From assembly GCF_000466965.1 (NCBI RefSeq), contig NZ_BATB01000013.1:1-62522 (forward strand): a DNA stretch of 62,522 nt, given 5' to 3'. The notes beneath the pieces were generated by a model. The model searched no databases, was not told where the DNA came from, and saw only the letters and a list, made by a program, of their open reading frames with translations. This DNA comes from Limimaricola cinnabarinus LL-001. GTDB lineage: Bacteria > Pseudomonadota > Alphaproteobacteria > Rhodobacterales > Rhodobacteraceae. Both the position numbers and the translations under genes were made by a program. Shown one piece after another: positions 9,451-18,839 of the stretch (position 1 is the first letter of the stretch; each line of letters begins with the position of its first letter).

Positions 9451-10451
9451 GGCCGGGCCTCCGCATGGACGTATCTGGTGACTTCGGTGACGGAGGGCGC
9501 GGTGCCTCCTTTGGCAAAGGCGATGCCCTCCTCGACCTCCTGCCGCGCGGCGGCTTCGATGCCCTCGGCCGCGTCGACGTCGATAATGCCATGCGCCATG
9601 AGCTCGTCGCGGAAGCGCAGGATCGGGTCGCGCGCGATCCAAGCGTCGATCTCCTCCTTGGTTCGATAGCGATTGCGATCCGACTTGGAGTGGCCGCGCC
9701 AGCGGTAGGTCAGGTTCTCCACGAGGCTCGGCCCCTCACCGCGCCGCGCGCGATCTACTGCCTCCGAGACGGCCTCGGCCACCGCCGAGAAGTCGTTGCC
9801 GTCGACGGTGCGGCCCGGCATGCGGTAGGCCGCAGCGCGTTCGGAGATGTTCTTCACAGCCGTCGAGCGCTCGGTCGAGGTTGACATGCCGTATTTGTTG
9901 TTCTCGCACACGAAGACCACTGGCAGCTGCCAGACCGTCGCCATGTTGAGCGCTTCGTGGAAGGCGCCCTCATTGTTGGCCCCGTCGCCGAAGAAGCAGA
10001 CCGTGACCGCGCCGGTGCCGAGCTGCTTGGCGGTGAGTGCGGCACCCACGGCGATCGGGATGCCGCCGCCGACGATACCATTGGCGCCGAGGTTGCCCTT
10101 GGTCACGTCCGCGATATGCATCGAGCCGCCGCGACCGTGGCAGTAGCCTTCCTCCTTGCCGAAGAATTCGGCGAACATGCGGCCGACCTCGGCTCCCTTG
10201 CCAATGCAGTGGCCATGGCCGCGATGGGTCGAGGTGATCTTGTCCTCGTCGGTGAGCGACAGGCACGACGCCACCGCCGAGGCTTCCTGTCCGATCGACA
10301 GGTGCATCGTGCCGTGGATCAGCCCGCGCATGTAGCTGTCCTCGGCGCCCTCCTCGAAGAAGCGGATGAGATACATCTTGCGCAGCGCCTTACGCAGCGT
10401 CTCCGCCTCGTAGTTGCGGATTGCGAAGGGGGTGTTGTCGTCCTTGGCCAT
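9447..10451 (-). CDS. 2-oxo acid/acetoin dehydrogenase E1 alpha subunit
   Basis: 334-residue E1alpha. The thiamine-diphosphate motif is present as [15 protein letters not shown], followed by [29 protein letters not shown] and [10 protein letters not shown] are further family signatures. Start MAKDDN at 10451 has GAGGA in front; an in-frame GTG at 10463 is an alternative. It overlaps E1beta by four bases. Similarity runs to acetoin dehydrogenase AcoA and branched/pyruvate E1alpha, which cannot be separated here. Confidence 0.93.
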   Translation of the reverse strand: MAKDDNTPFAIRNYEAETLRKALRKMYLIRFFEEGAEDSYMRGLIHGTMHLSIGQEASAVASCLSLTDEDKITSTHRGHGHCIGKGAEVGRMFAEFFGKEEGYCHGRGGSMHIADVTKGNLGANGIVGGGIPIAVGAALTAKQLGTGAVTVCFFGDGANNEGAFHEALNMATVWQLPVVFVCENNKYGMSTSTERSTAVKNISERAAAYRMPGRTVDGNDFSAVAEAVSEAVDRARRGEGPSLVENLTYRWRGHSKSDRNRYRTKEEIDAWIARDPILRFRDELMAHGIIDVDAAEGIEAAARQEVEEGIAFAKGGTAPSVTEVTRYVHAEARP

Positions 10452-10459
10452 GGCGGTCC

Positions 10460-11782
10460 TCACAGGGTGGCGAGCATGTCGTCCTGCCGGGCGCGCAGCG
10501 CTGCAATGCGGCTGCCCTCCGGCGGGGTGGCGTTGGCATAGGTGATGAGTTCGCCCTTGCGGATTGGCGCGGTGACGGTGCCCCCAGCGAGCAGGCCGCA
10601 GGGGATGGCGCGCTCTCGCGTCGCGTCCTGCACGGTCATGATCCAGGCGCGGTAGCTGTATTCGCCGATCTGGTCGAGCTTGTCGCCCGGCTTGTGGTCA
10701 CGCTTGGCGACAGCGCAGACCTCGGCCACGGGGCGGGCCATCGGCACCATGTCTGCCTTGCCATAGAGCACGGCCCGCGCGCAGGTCAGCGGCACCTCGA
10801 GCGAGGTGAGGTGATAGGGGCGGAAGAAGGTGAAGTAGGGGCCCTCACCCATCTTCAGGTCTTCCATGCGCTCGCGCACGCGGGGGTGGTCCATCTCGGC
10901 CACCACGAAGACGCCCGGCGCCACGCCCTTGCCGATGGTGTAGTCGACGCGGCCCTCGCCCGAGGACAGCACGCCGCCGTCCTTGGCGGGGATCAGAACC
11001 TTCGACAGCTCTTCGCGGGTGGCGGCGGGGCCGTGCATGCCGGGCTTGTCGGGCGTCAGGCCGGTTGCATTGGCGATGGCGGCCATCTCCACCATGGTCT
11101 TGGAGCCGTCGACGAACTCCACCAGCATGCGCGGGTTCATGTGACGGCGATGCGCTTCCTCTTCATACTCGGCCGGGGTGGCGTCGATGTTGAGCGGGTT
11201 GTTCTTGCCCTTGCCGGCCGAGATGATGCGGTGGCCCATGGCCGAGACGAACTCGATCAGCTCCATGCAGGACGAGGGTTCGTCGCCGGCGCCGAGCGAG
11301 TAGACCACGCCGAGCTTTTCGGCCTGGGCGCGCAGGTAGGCGCCGATGGTGACGTCGGCCTCAACGTTCATCATCACGAGATGCTTGCCGCGCTCCATGG
11401 CCTCGAGGCCGATCTGCGCGCCGACGGCCGGGACGCCGGTGGCGTCGACGACCACATCGATCTGACCAGATTCCAGCAGCAGTTCGACCTTGTCGGTGGT
11501 GGCGACGCGGCCTTGTTCAATGGCGCGCTCGAGCTCGTCACCGGTCGAGACGACCTGTGAGTGGCCCACTTCGCGGTAGGCGATGTCGACCGCCTTGGCG
11601 GCGTTGGGAAGGTTCAGCTCGGCGATCGCGCCGATCTCGATGCCCGGCATATGCGCCACGCGGGTGACGATGTCGGTTCCCATTTCGCCTGCACCCACGA
11701 GGCCGATCCGGATCGGCCGACCGCTTTGCGCGCGCAGTTCGAGGTCTTTTGCAAGGCCGGTCAGGGCCACGTTCGTTGGCAT
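10460..11782 (-). CDS. NAD(P)-dependent dehydrogenase with C-terminal SAF domain (COG4091-like)
   Basis: 440-residue protein. The N-terminal Rossmann fold has GLVGAGEMGTDIV near residue 28 and VVVDATGVP near 110, resembling homoserine dehydrogenase-like oxidoreductases. The C-terminus (about 370-430: IPCGLLAGGTVTAPIRKGELI) is an SAF domain like that of antifreeze-type and sialic acid synthases. This matches the group annotated as predicted homoserine dehydrogenase with SAF domain; its reaction is not generally established. It is the first gene of the operon with E1alpha, E1beta, E2 and SorC, so it probably makes the substrate for that complex. The start at 11782 faces the divergent control region. 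Confidence 0.82.
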   Translation of the reverse strand: MPTNVALTGLAKDLELRAQSGRPIRIGLVGAGEMGTDIVTRVAHMPGIEIGAIAELNLPNAAKAVDIAYREVGHSQVVSTGDELERAIEQGRVATTDKVELLLESGQIDVVVDATGVPAVGAQIGLEAMERGKHLVMMNVEADVTIGAYLRAQAEKLGVVYSLGAGDEPSSCMELIEFVSAMGHRIISAGKGKNNPLNIDATPAEYEEEAHRRHMNPRMLVEFVDGSKTMVEMAAIANATGLTPDKPGMHGPAATREELSKVLIPAKDGGVLSSGEGRVDYTIGKGVAPGVFVVAEMDHPRVRERMEDLKMGEGPYFTFFRPYHLTSLEVPLTCARAVLYGKADMVPMARPVAEVCAVAKRDHKPGDKLDQIGEYSYRAWIMTVQDATRERAIPCGLLAGGTVTAPIRKGELITYANATPPEGSRIAALRARQDDMLATL

Positions 11783-11836
11783 AGCGCATACTCCTGAGTT
11801 CCCCCTAACCATCGTGAACTTCGGTGCGCTTGTCAA

Positions 11837-11846
11837 TACAAGTGTT
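11837..11846. promoter_or_regulatory. Putative SorC-type operator, TACA-NN-TGTT
   Basis: TACAAGTGTT lies 55 bases upstream of the dehydrogenase start in the divergent region. It matches the sites at 1086-1095 and 21635-21644 (inverted). An ACAAGT/ACTTGT inverted repeat spans 11838-11863. Assignment to the SorC regulators is inference. Confidence 0.35.
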
Positions 11847-11930
11847 CCCCTGAAGTGACTTGTGTCGACCTGTGCGGGATGTTGCTGTGTGGGAAGTTGA
11901 GCTGATTGCTTTGTAAGTATGGGGACATCC

Positions 11931-11973
11931 CGTTCGGAAAGCGACTTGACCGAACGTCCGCAATGAACATAAT
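11931..11973 (+). promoter_or_regulatory. Sigma70-like promoter with overlapping inverted repeat
   Basis: TTGACC at 11946-11951 and CATAAT at 11968-11973 are separated by 16 bases and point toward the binding-protein gene at 12082. The -35 hexamer sits in the right arm of an inverted repeat, CGTTCGG (11931-11937) and CCGAACG (11950-11956), with 12 bases between arms. A repressor bound there would block RNA polymerase. This is the clearest promoter in the divergent region 11783-12081. Confidence 0.5.
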
Positions 11974-12081
11974 TGAGATGCGGGTTACATCAGTTCTTTC
12001 TGCGCCAGCGACGAATGTCGCGACGCGTGGACCCGGTGGGGAGCCGGGCGGAGCGGTGTCCGCTGACATGGGAGGATCTTC

Positions 12082-13641
12082 ATGACTCATCGGAAATACG
12101 ACATCTCGCGTCGGCGGTTCCTGAGCGCGTCCGCGGCCGCGGGTCTCGCGGCGGGAACCGGCTTTCGGGCCACGCCGCTGTTCGCCCAGAGCGATCTGCC
12201 AGACCCGCAGTCGGTGCTCGACCGCATCTCGGTGCGCGAATACGTCCGCAAGGACTATCAGGACCTCTACAACATGAGCGGCGAGCCGCTATGGGACCCG
12301 GCGACCGACTGGATCCGCAACGTCGACTGGGAAAAAGTGCGCCAGGAGCAGGCCGGCAAGACTGTCCGCTTTGCCGTTGGCGCCGCCGACCAGGAATCGG
12401 CGGCCGAGGGCCTCGTGCCCTTCGAGCAGCTTTCGGGCATCAAGGTCGAACTGGTCCCGATTCCCGACGACAGCTTCTATGACAAGGCGATCGCCGAGTT
12501 CATCTCCGGCAGCGCCTCCTTCGACGCGCTGCAGTTCTTCTCGCCTTGGCTGGGCGACTTCGCGGCACCGGGCTTCCTTGCCAAGCTCGACGACTATGCC
12601 GAGAAGTGGAACCTGCCGCTCGGCGACTTCTACGACACCTACCGGCTGAACTACGGCTACTTTGGCGACAAGGGACTCTACGGTCTTCCCTTCGACTGCG
12701 ACATCCAGATGGTGCATCTGCGCAAATCGTTGGTTGAGCAGGTGACCGGCGGGCCGATCGACGTGGCCAACACGGTGCCCACCTATGACGAGCTGATCCG
12801 CATCACCGACGAGCTGTCGAAGCTGGGTGGCAACGTGGCGCCCATCGGACTCTTGGGCGCGCGCGGCTTCTGGTCGACCTACAGCTGGGAGCACATCGCC
12901 GCGCAATGCGGCATGGAGCTGTTCGACGAGAACTTCGAACCGATCTTGAACTCCGAGGCGGGCCAAAAGGGGATGGATATCCTGCTTGCCCTGTCGAAGA
13001 ACGCAATCGAGGGGGTTTCTGGCGCAGGCTGGGGCGAGAACCGCGCCGCCTGGCTCGGTGGTCAGGTCGCAACCAACATTTCCTGGCAGGACAGCGGCAC
13101 CCAGGCGATGCGCCCCGATCAGAGCCAGATCGTCGGCGACTTCGTTACGATCTATGAGCCTCGCGTAGAGGGCGGTCGCTTCGCGCCGCCTAACATCGCG
13201 GGCTCGACCTCCTGCGTGGCCGCCACGTCGCAGAACCCCGAAGGCGCATTTTTGATGCTGGCCTTCCTGACCACCTCGTCGATCATGGCGATGAACGAGG
13301 CCAACGCCAACGGCGTGGCGCCGGGATACCGCTCGGTGCTCAACAACCCGCGCCTGCGCGAGGTCTCCCAACCCGCCGAAGTCTGGTCCAACAGCCTCGA
13401 TCACGCGTGGTGCGCGCCGCGCATCCCCGGCATGTTCGAGATGGAGCAGGTCTTGGGCAACGAGATCAACAAGGCGATCGTGGGCCAGATCTCGGGGCAG
13501 GAGGCGCTCGAGAACGGCAACGCGGCCTGGCGCAAGATCATGGAGAAGAACGGCTTCTTCTCCAATCGACAGATCTTCGACTACGCGGCTGTGAAGGACG
13601 GAGTCTACATGGGCGCGGGCAAGCCGCTGCCCTTTGGCTGA
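12082..13641 (+). CDS. Tat-exported ABC solute-binding protein (MalE-type)
   Basis: 519-residue extracellular solute-binding protein, family 1. The N-terminus carries a twin-arginine signal, ISRRRFLSASAAAG, ending near LFAQS, so it is exported folded by Tat. A GGGAGGA site precedes the ATG. The mature part has DALQFFSPWLGDFA, LYGLPFDCDIQMVHLRKSL and AWLGGQVATNISWQDSG, typical of oligosaccharide/polyol binders, but is longer than the common 400-450. It heads a binding protein-permease-permease-ATPase-kinase operon. Ligand unknown. Confidence 0.9.
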   Translation: MTHRKYDISRRRFLSASAAAGLAAGTGFRATPLFAQSDLPDPQSVLDRISVREYVRKDYQDLYNMSGEPLWDPATDWIRNVDWEKVRQEQAGKTVRFAVGAADQESAAEGLVPFEQLSGIKVELVPIPDDSFYDKAIAEFISGSASFDALQFFSPWLGDFAAPGFLAKLDDYAEKWNLPLGDFYDTYRLNYGYFGDKGLYGLPFDCDIQMVHLRKSLVEQVTGGPIDVANTVPTYDELIRITDELSKLGGNVAPIGLLGARGFWSTYSWEHIAAQCGMELFDENFEPILNSEAGQKGMDILLALSKNAIEGVSGAGWGENRAAWLGGQVATNISWQDSGTQAMRPDQSQIVGDFVTIYEPRVEGGRFAPPNIAGSTSCVAATSQNPEGAFLMLAFLTTSSIMAMNEANANGVAPGYRSVLNNPRLREVSQPAEVWSNSLDHAWCAPRIPGMFEMEQVLGNEINKAIVGQISGQEALENGNAAWRKIMEKNGFFSNRQIFDYAAVKDGVYMGAGKPLPFG

Positions 13642-13645
13642 TCCG

Positions 13646-14593
13646 ATGGCTGCCATCGATCAGACCGGGGGGGCGGCGCAGGCCGCCCCCGACCGGGCCC
13701 GCCCTCGCGAAAAGACGCTGCGTCGGCGCAGCCCGGCGCTGCGTCGCGCCTTTCCCTACCTGCTGGTCGCCCCGGCGGTGATCTACCTTCTCGGCATCAC
13801 CCTCTATCCCGGCGCCTACGCGGTCTATCAATCCTTCTACCTCGTGCGCTTTACCGAGTGGATCCCGGTCGGCTTTGACAACTACGTCGAGCTCGCGGGC
13901 GACGCGGAGTTCTGGCAGGCGATGCTCAACACGCTGCTGATCGGCGGCATTGCCCTGACCGTCGAATGCGTGATCGCGATGGCGCTGGCTTTCTTTGCCT
14001 ATCGCGACGCGCTGATCCGGGGTTGGCGCATCGCCTTCTTGATGCCAATGCTGTTCATGCCCTCGGCGGTGGCCTTCATCTGGAAGCTCGCCTTCAACGA
14101 TGGTCGCGTTATCTCGGACCTGCTGCGCAAACTCGGGCTGATCGAGGGCAACCTCGACTTTCTCGGCAACATCTGGTTGGCGCGCACCACGCTCATCGTA
14201 GCCGACGTCTGGCAGTGGACGCCGTTTCTCTTCATCATCTTCGTGGCCGCGTTGCAAAGCCAAGACCAGGAGGTCGAGGAGGCCGCGCGTCTAGATGGGG
14301 CGAGCTGGCCTGCGATCTTCTGGAACATCTCTCTGCCGATGATCCGGCCCGTCATCGCCGTGGCGGTAGTGCTGCGCGGCATCGACATCATGACGATGTT
14401 CACCAACGTCTTCATCCTCACCAAGGGCACGCCCGGCGGCATGACCGAGACGATCAGCTACTTCATCTATCGTCAGGGCTTCCAGACCTTCAATTTCGGC
14501 TATGCTTCGGCAGCTGCCGTGGTGATGCTCGTCATCACCATCCTCGCGGCGCAGCTTGTCGTGAAGCGGGCCTTCAAATCGGGGAAAACGTGA
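13646..14593 (+). CDS. ABC sugar permease, MalF-type
   Basis: 315-residue inner-membrane permease with six hydrophobic segments, starting with LVAPAVIYLLGITLYPG near residue 36. The EAA loop that docks on the ATPase reads EEAARLDGASWPAIFWNISLP. The ATG at 13646 lies four bases after the binding-protein stop; the 3' end overlaps the next permease by one base (TGATG). It pairs with 14593-15435 to form the channel. Confidence 0.92.
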   Translation: MAAIDQTGGAAQAAPDRARPREKTLRRRSPALRRAFPYLLVAPAVIYLLGITLYPGAYAVYQSFYLVRFTEWIPVGFDNYVELAGDAEFWQAMLNTLLIGGIALTVECVIAMALAFFAYRDALIRGWRIAFLMPMLFMPSAVAFIWKLAFNDGRVISDLLRKLGLIEGNLDFLGNIWLARTTLIVADVWQWTPFLFIIFVAALQSQDQEVEEAARLDGASWPAIFWNISLPMIRPVIAVAVVLRGIDIMTMFTNVFILTKGTPGGMTETISYFIYRQGFQTFNFGYASAAAVVMLVITILAAQLVVKRAFKSGKT

Positions 14594-15435
14594 TGGCCAA
14601 GCGACGCAAATCCAAGGGCGACAACCTCGTTCTGCGGTATCTCGTGCTGGGCTCTTGGGCGCTGTTCTGCCTCGTGCCGATCGTGTGGTTCCTCTCCATC
14701 GGCTTCAGGCCGCGGACCGAGATCATCACGCCCACGCCGATCTACTGGCCGACCTTCTCGCTCGACGCCTGGCGGCTGCTGCTCGCCGATTGGCCGATCT
14801 TCGACTACCTGCGCAACTCGGTGCTGGCCGTGACCGGATCGGTCGTCATCGACCTCATCCTGGGCATTCCGGCGGCCTATTCGCTGACCCGCTACGAGTA
14901 TCGCGGCCGCGATGACATCGGGTTCTACATCCTGTCGACGCGCATGATGGCCCCCGCCATCGTTGCGATCCCGATCTTCTTTCTGTTCCGCAATCTCGGG
15001 CTTCTGGACAGCGTGTTCGCGCTCATGCTGATCTATGCTGCGGTGAACCTGTCGATCGTCGTATGGATCATCCGCTCCTACATGCTCGACATCCCCAAGG
15101 AGCTCGAGGACGCGGCGCGCACCGACGGGGCGGGGGATCTGCGGATCCTGTGGGAGATCATCATCCCCGCCTGCCTGCCCGGCATCATCACCGCTTCGGT
15201 AATCGCCGCGATCTTCGCGATCAACGAGTTCCTGTTCACGCTGCTCATCGCTTCCACCAAGAACGCCTACACCATGTCGGTGGCGTTGGCGAACTTCACT
15301 GGTGGCTCGGACGGCGTCATCTACAACGCAATCGCTCTAGTCTCCTTTCTGGCCTTCCTGCCGATCCTGGTTCTGATCGTCCTGATCCAGAAGCACCTGT
15401 CGCGGGGCCTGACCATGGGCGCGGTAAAGGGATAA
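14593..15435 (+). CDS. ABC sugar permease, MalG-type
   Basis: 280-residue inner-membrane permease with six hydrophobic segments. The EAA loop reads EDAARTDGAGDLRILWEIIIP, and FAINEFLFTLLIA follows, as in MalG/UgpE. The start at 14593 shares the TGATG junction with the preceding permease. The upstream extension of the frame overlaps the MalF gene and is not coding. Confidence 0.92.
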   Translation: MAKRRKSKGDNLVLRYLVLGSWALFCLVPIVWFLSIGFRPRTEIITPTPIYWPTFSLDAWRLLLADWPIFDYLRNSVLAVTGSVVIDLILGIPAAYSLTRYEYRGRDDIGFYILSTRMMAPAIVAIPIFFLFRNLGLLDSVFALMLIYAAVNLSIVVWIIRSYMLDIPKELEDAARTDGAGDLRILWEIIIPACLPGIITASVIAAIFAINEFLFTLLIASTKNAYTMSVALANFTGGSDGVIYNAIALVSFLAFLPILVLIVLIQKHLSRGLTMGAVKG

Positions 15436-15439
15436 TCCA

Positions 15440-16513
15440 ATGGCACGCATCGAACTGAAAGACGTGGTGAAGCGCTATGGCGGCTTCACCGGGGTCCGCC
15501 GCATGGATCTCGACATCGCGGACGAGGAGTTCCTCGTACTGCTCGGCCCCTCGGGCTGCGGCAAGACCACGACCATGCGGATGATCGCCGGGCTCGAAGT
15601 CCCGAGCGAGGGCGAAGTGGTGATCGGCGGCGAGGTCGTCAACGAGGTGGACGCGCGCGACCGGGACGTCGCCATGGTGTTTCAAGGCTACGCGCTCTAC
15701 CCCAACATGTCGATCTACGAGAACATCCGTTTTCCGCTCAGGATGCGCGGCATCCCGAAGGCCGACCAGGACCGGTTGATCCGCCGTGCGGCCGAGATGG
15801 TCGAGTTGGGCGATTTTCTCGATCGCAAGCCCGGCGCGCTCTCCGGCGGCCAGCGCCAGCGGGCCGCACTCGCCCGCGCGGTGGTGCGCCAGCCGCAGGT
15901 CTTCTTGATGGACGAGCCACTGTCGAACCTCGACGCCAAGCTGCGCAGCTCGATGCGGGTGCAGATCAAGCACCTGCAGCGGCAGCTGAAGATCACTACG
16001 GTCTATGTCACCCACGACCAGATCGAGGCCATGACGCTCGCCGATCGCATCGTGATCATGGAGAAGGGCGCGATCCGGCAGATCGGCACCCCCGACGAGA
16101 TCTATTCGGACCCCGCCGACACCTTCGTCGCGGGCTTCATCGGCGCGCCGCCGATGAACCTCGTCGAGGGGCTGGCCGAGAACGGACGCTTCGCCGCGCC
16201 GGGGCTGGTCGTCGCCTGTCCGGGGGGTGTCTCAGGGCGGGTCACGCTGGGCGTGCGCCCAGAGGATTGCCACGTGGTGGGCGAGGGGCTCGCCGCGTTG
16301 GAGGGCAGGGTCTACGGGGTCGAGCCGACCGGCGAGACGACCTATCTGACGCTGCGCACCGGCGAGACGCTGTTCGAGGTCAAGGCGGCGCGCGACGCGC
16401 GCTTTAACTTGGGCGATCTGGTCAGGATCGGCTTCGATCCCGACCGCCTGTGCTACTTTGACACCGAAACCGGCGCGCGGCTGCGCGTTCAGCCCTACAG
16501 GAGCGTCGCATGA
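15440..16513 (+). CDS. ABC transporter ATPase, MalK/UgpC-type
   Basis: 357-residue ATPase with Walker A GPSGCGKTT, Q-loop VFQGYALYPNMS, signature LSGGQRQRAALARA, Walker B VFLMDEPLSNLDAKLR and H-loop VTHDQIEAMTLADR. The C-terminal 120 residues are a TOBE-type regulatory domain (VTLGVRPEDCHV). It energises the MalF/MalG-type pair just upstream. The 3' end overlaps the kinase gene by four bases (ATGA). Confidence 0.94.
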   Translation: MARIELKDVVKRYGGFTGVRRMDLDIADEEFLVLLGPSGCGKTTTMRMIAGLEVPSEGEVVIGGEVVNEVDARDRDVAMVFQGYALYPNMSIYENIRFPLRMRGIPKADQDRLIRRAAEMVELGDFLDRKPGALSGGQRQRAALARAVVRQPQVFLMDEPLSNLDAKLRSSMRVQIKHLQRQLKITTVYVTHDQIEAMTLADRIVIMEKGAIRQIGTPDEIYSDPADTFVAGFIGAPPMNLVEGLAENGRFAAPGLVVACPGGVSGRVTLGVRPEDCHVVGEGLAALEGRVYGVEPTGETTYLTLRTGETLFEVKAARDARFNLGDLVRIGFDPDRLCYFDTETGARLRVQPYRSVA

Positions 16514-17487
16514 GCGCCTTTGACTACACCTCCATGGGCTTTATCACCTTCGACGCGCTGTGCCGACCGGTCGACGCGCTGCCTCCGAAGGGGGGCACCT
16601 ATTTCGTCGAAGAGTTCGCTCTCGCCGTCTCCGGTGCGGCCGGAAGCCCGGCCATCGTCGCGGCCAAGAACGGTCTCAGGGTGCAGGCCGTCGGCGGTGT
16701 TGGCGAGGACGACATGGGCGACTGGGTGATGATGAAGCTCACGGGCTATGGGGTCGATGTCGCGCAGATGCAGCGCTGTCCCGGCGTCGCCACCTCGTCT
16801 TCGATCGTCACCACGCGGCCCGATGGGGCGCGGCCCGCGCTGCACAAGCGGGGCGCGACGGGGGCCTTTTATGTCGAGGACAAGGACATGGACGTGGTGC
16901 TCGACACGAAGATCCTGCATGTCGGCGGGGTCGGGCTGATGGACCGGATGGATCAGGGCCGCACCGCCGAAATTCTGCAGGAGGCGCGGGCGCGCGGCGT
17001 CATCACCACGCTCGACGTTTTTGCCTCAAACGCGGACGACATGCCGGCGCTGCGCCGCCTGCTGCCGCATGCCGACTACTTCATGCCCTCCGAGGAGGAG
17101 GCGATGGCGGTCACCGGCCTCTCTGATCTGGGAGACGTCACAGATGCGCTGCTGGGCGAGGGGGCCGGCGCGGTGGTGCTGACGCTGGGGCCGGATGGGG
17201 CGCTCTACCGCGACGGCCAGGGACGGCGTCATTACGCGCCCGCCTTCCAGATCGACGTCAAATGCACCTGCGGCTGCGGCGACGCCTTCAACGCGGGCTT
17301 TGCGACAGGGCTGCACCTCGGGCTATCGGTTGAAGACTGCGTGACCTACGGCCAGGCCGCCTCGGCGCAAAACGCGACCGGGTTGGGTAGCCAGGCGGGC
17401 AACCGCGATCTCGTCGCCACGCGTCACTTCATCGAGACAACGCCGCGGCGCCCTGCCTCGGCGCTTTTCGCGGCCTTGGCGAATTGA
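16510..17487 (+). CDS. PfkB-family carbohydrate kinase A
   Basis: 325-residue ribokinase/PfkB kinase, expected to phosphorylate a sugar or polyol with ATP. The catalytic region near residues 255-262 reads CTCGCGDAFNAGF: the base Asp of GxGD is kept, but the usual TTGAGD is replaced by a Cys-rich CTCGCGD. The N-terminal DYTSMGFITFDALCRPV and AVSGAAGSPAI are shared with kinase B at 21714-22682, so the two are paralogues. It overlaps the transporter ATPase gene by four bases and probably acts on the compound that transporter imports. Confidence 0.9.
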   Translation: MSAFDYTSMGFITFDALCRPVDALPPKGGTYFVEEFALAVSGAAGSPAIVAAKNGLRVQAVGGVGEDDMGDWVMMKLTGYGVDVAQMQRCPGVATSSSIVTTRPDGARPALHKRGATGAFYVEDKDMDVVLDTKILHVGGVGLMDRMDQGRTAEILQEARARGVITTLDVFASNADDMPALRRLLPHADYFMPSEEEAMAVTGLSDLGDVTDALLGEGAGAVVLTLGPDGALYRDGQGRRHYAPAFQIDVKCTCGCGDAFNAGFATGLHLGLSVEDCVTYGQAASAQNATGLGSQAGNRDLVATRHFIETTPRRPASALFAALAN

Positions 17488-17539
17488 TACCATGGGCTCA
17501 GTCTGGCGTCGGGCCGGACCGGCCACCAAGGAGGGGATC

Positions 17540-18232
17540 ATGATGCCACCGGCGGGCCGAAGATCGGGACGCGAGCTTCCGGGCACGGTCGTGTTGCGCG
17601 AGGCGCTGCGCAGCATCCGCCACGTCGCGCGCGAGGGGCGCGATGCCGTGGTCGAGGCCGCAAGCCACGGCGGCGCACCGGTCGCGCGGGTCGCGAATTT
17701 CGCGATCACCGGGGCCGACCGGATGGCCGAGATGGCCGAAGAGGTTGTCGGCCTGCTGATCGGCGCGGGCGCCGCACCGCCGGATCTCTCGCTCGCAGAC
17801 ATGCCCGCTGACGAAGTGAACGCGGCCTGTTTTGCCGCGGCGGCCTATTCGGCGCTGGGCCATGTGCTGCGGGGTCTGGGCGCGCGGCACGCGTTGGTGT
17901 CCGAAATGCGTCTGCGCGCCGCGTTCCTGCGGGGTGGCGGCACCGGTGCCACGACGCGCTCGGCCCGGCTTTTCGTCGCGATGAGCGAGGCCGAGGTCAT
18001 CGCGGATGTTCGCATGGAGCCGGCGGCGGATCTATCGGCGCATGAGGCGGAGCGTCTCGCGCTGTTTGCGATGCTGCTATGGATGCTGAGCGACAGGGAC
18101 ATCGGTGACGCAAGCGACGCGCTGGATGCCGCTTCGATGATCGCTATCGCCCTGCGAAGCGAGTTGGCCTGCGCCGAAGGTGACGAGGTGACCCTTGCCG
18201 CATTGCTCAAGGAGTTTCGACATCATGTCTGA
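17540..18232 (+). CDS. Uncharacterised protein, 230 residues, kinase-linked
   Basis: The start at 17540 follows a strong AAGGAGGGG; an earlier in-frame ATG at 17492 has no good site. The protein is Ala-rich and probably all-helical, with no signal peptide and no recognised domain. Features seen: LREALRSIRHVAREGRDAV near the N-terminus, LSLADMPADEVNAACFAAAAY mid-protein and FAMLLWMLSDRDIGDASDA near residue 180. It overlaps the next gene by eight bases (ATGTCTGA), implying a coupled, possibly interacting pair. Its place after kinase A suggests a role in the same pathway. I do not recognise a function. Confidence 0.75.
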   Translation: MMPPAGRRSGRELPGTVVLREALRSIRHVAREGRDAVVEAASHGGAPVARVANFAITGADRMAEMAEEVVGLLIGAGAAPPDLSLADMPADEVNAACFAAAAYSALGHVLRGLGARHALVSEMRLRAAFLRGGGTGATTRSARLFVAMSEAEVIADVRMEPAADLSAHEAERLALFAMLLWMLSDRDIGDASDALDAASMIAIALRSELACAEGDEVTLAALLKEFRHHV

Positions 18233-18839
18233 CCTGACGATCAAGGACCTCGGCATGCCCGCGACATCGGAGCCGGTCCGGGTGGCGGCCCGGCGGCTGC
18301 GCTGGTTTCGGGCTGCCTTTCGCGCCGCAGTGCAACGTGTCTCGGTAGAAACAGGACTGCGCTTCGAGGTCGACGACGCCAAGCTTGCTTCGGGGTTCGT
18401 ACATTGGCTGCGCGTCGTCGAACGCGGTCATCCGCACGACCGCGCCGCACGCCCGGCCTACTTCAGCCATGCCGCGGGTATGATGCTGCGCCTGCTTTTG
18501 AAGGAGGCGCCGCTGACTGTGGTCGGCGGCCCCCCGGACGTCGATCCGCAACGGCCCGAGTACTTCTGGCCCGAGGGGTATTGCTGCACGGTCTTCTGCC
18601 TCAACGTCTATGCGCTCGCGGTGCGGCAGGAGTTCGGTCGGGATGCAGCACTCGGGGTCGACTTCGATGATCTGGGCATCTGGTGGTCGTTCAAGGAGAA
18701 CGCGCACCACAACTCCGCCTACGCCATCGCCTTCTTCAAGCTTTTTGCCGGGGTCGACCCGAGCTGGGAGTTCCCCGACAGCTTTCAGTGGCCCAAGGGT
18801 GCGCTGGAAGGGCCGATCCCGGTCAGGCCGCTCGGCTGA
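18225..18839 (+). CDS. Uncharacterised protein, 204 residues, kinase-linked
   Basis: The start at 18225 overlaps the end of the preceding gene by eight bases. The soluble protein has no signal peptide or known motif. It is rich in aromatics and His, with FSHAAGMMLRLLLKEAPL, an EYFWPEGYCCTVFCLNVYAL stretch holding three Cys, and GIWWSFKENAHHNSAYAIAFF near residue 160. The last 17 bases overlap the end of the convergent GlpD-like gene, with no terminator between. Function unknown; the tight coupling to the 230-residue protein argues for a complex. Confidence 0.75.
   Translation: MSDLTIKDLGMPATSEPVRVAARRLRWFRAAFRAAVQRVSVETGLRFEVDDAKLASGFVHWLRVVERGHPHDRAARPAYFSHAAGMMLRLLLKEAPLTVVGGPPDVDPQRPEYFWPEGYCCTVFCLNVYALAVRQEFGRDAALGVDFDDLGIWWSFKENAHHNSAYAIAFFKLFAGVDPSWEFPDSFQWPKGALEGPIPVRPLG

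Noticed and set aside
12289..13656. 455-codon minus-strand open frame
   Set aside because: Antisense to the Tat-exported binding protein; no ribosome-binding site or domain.
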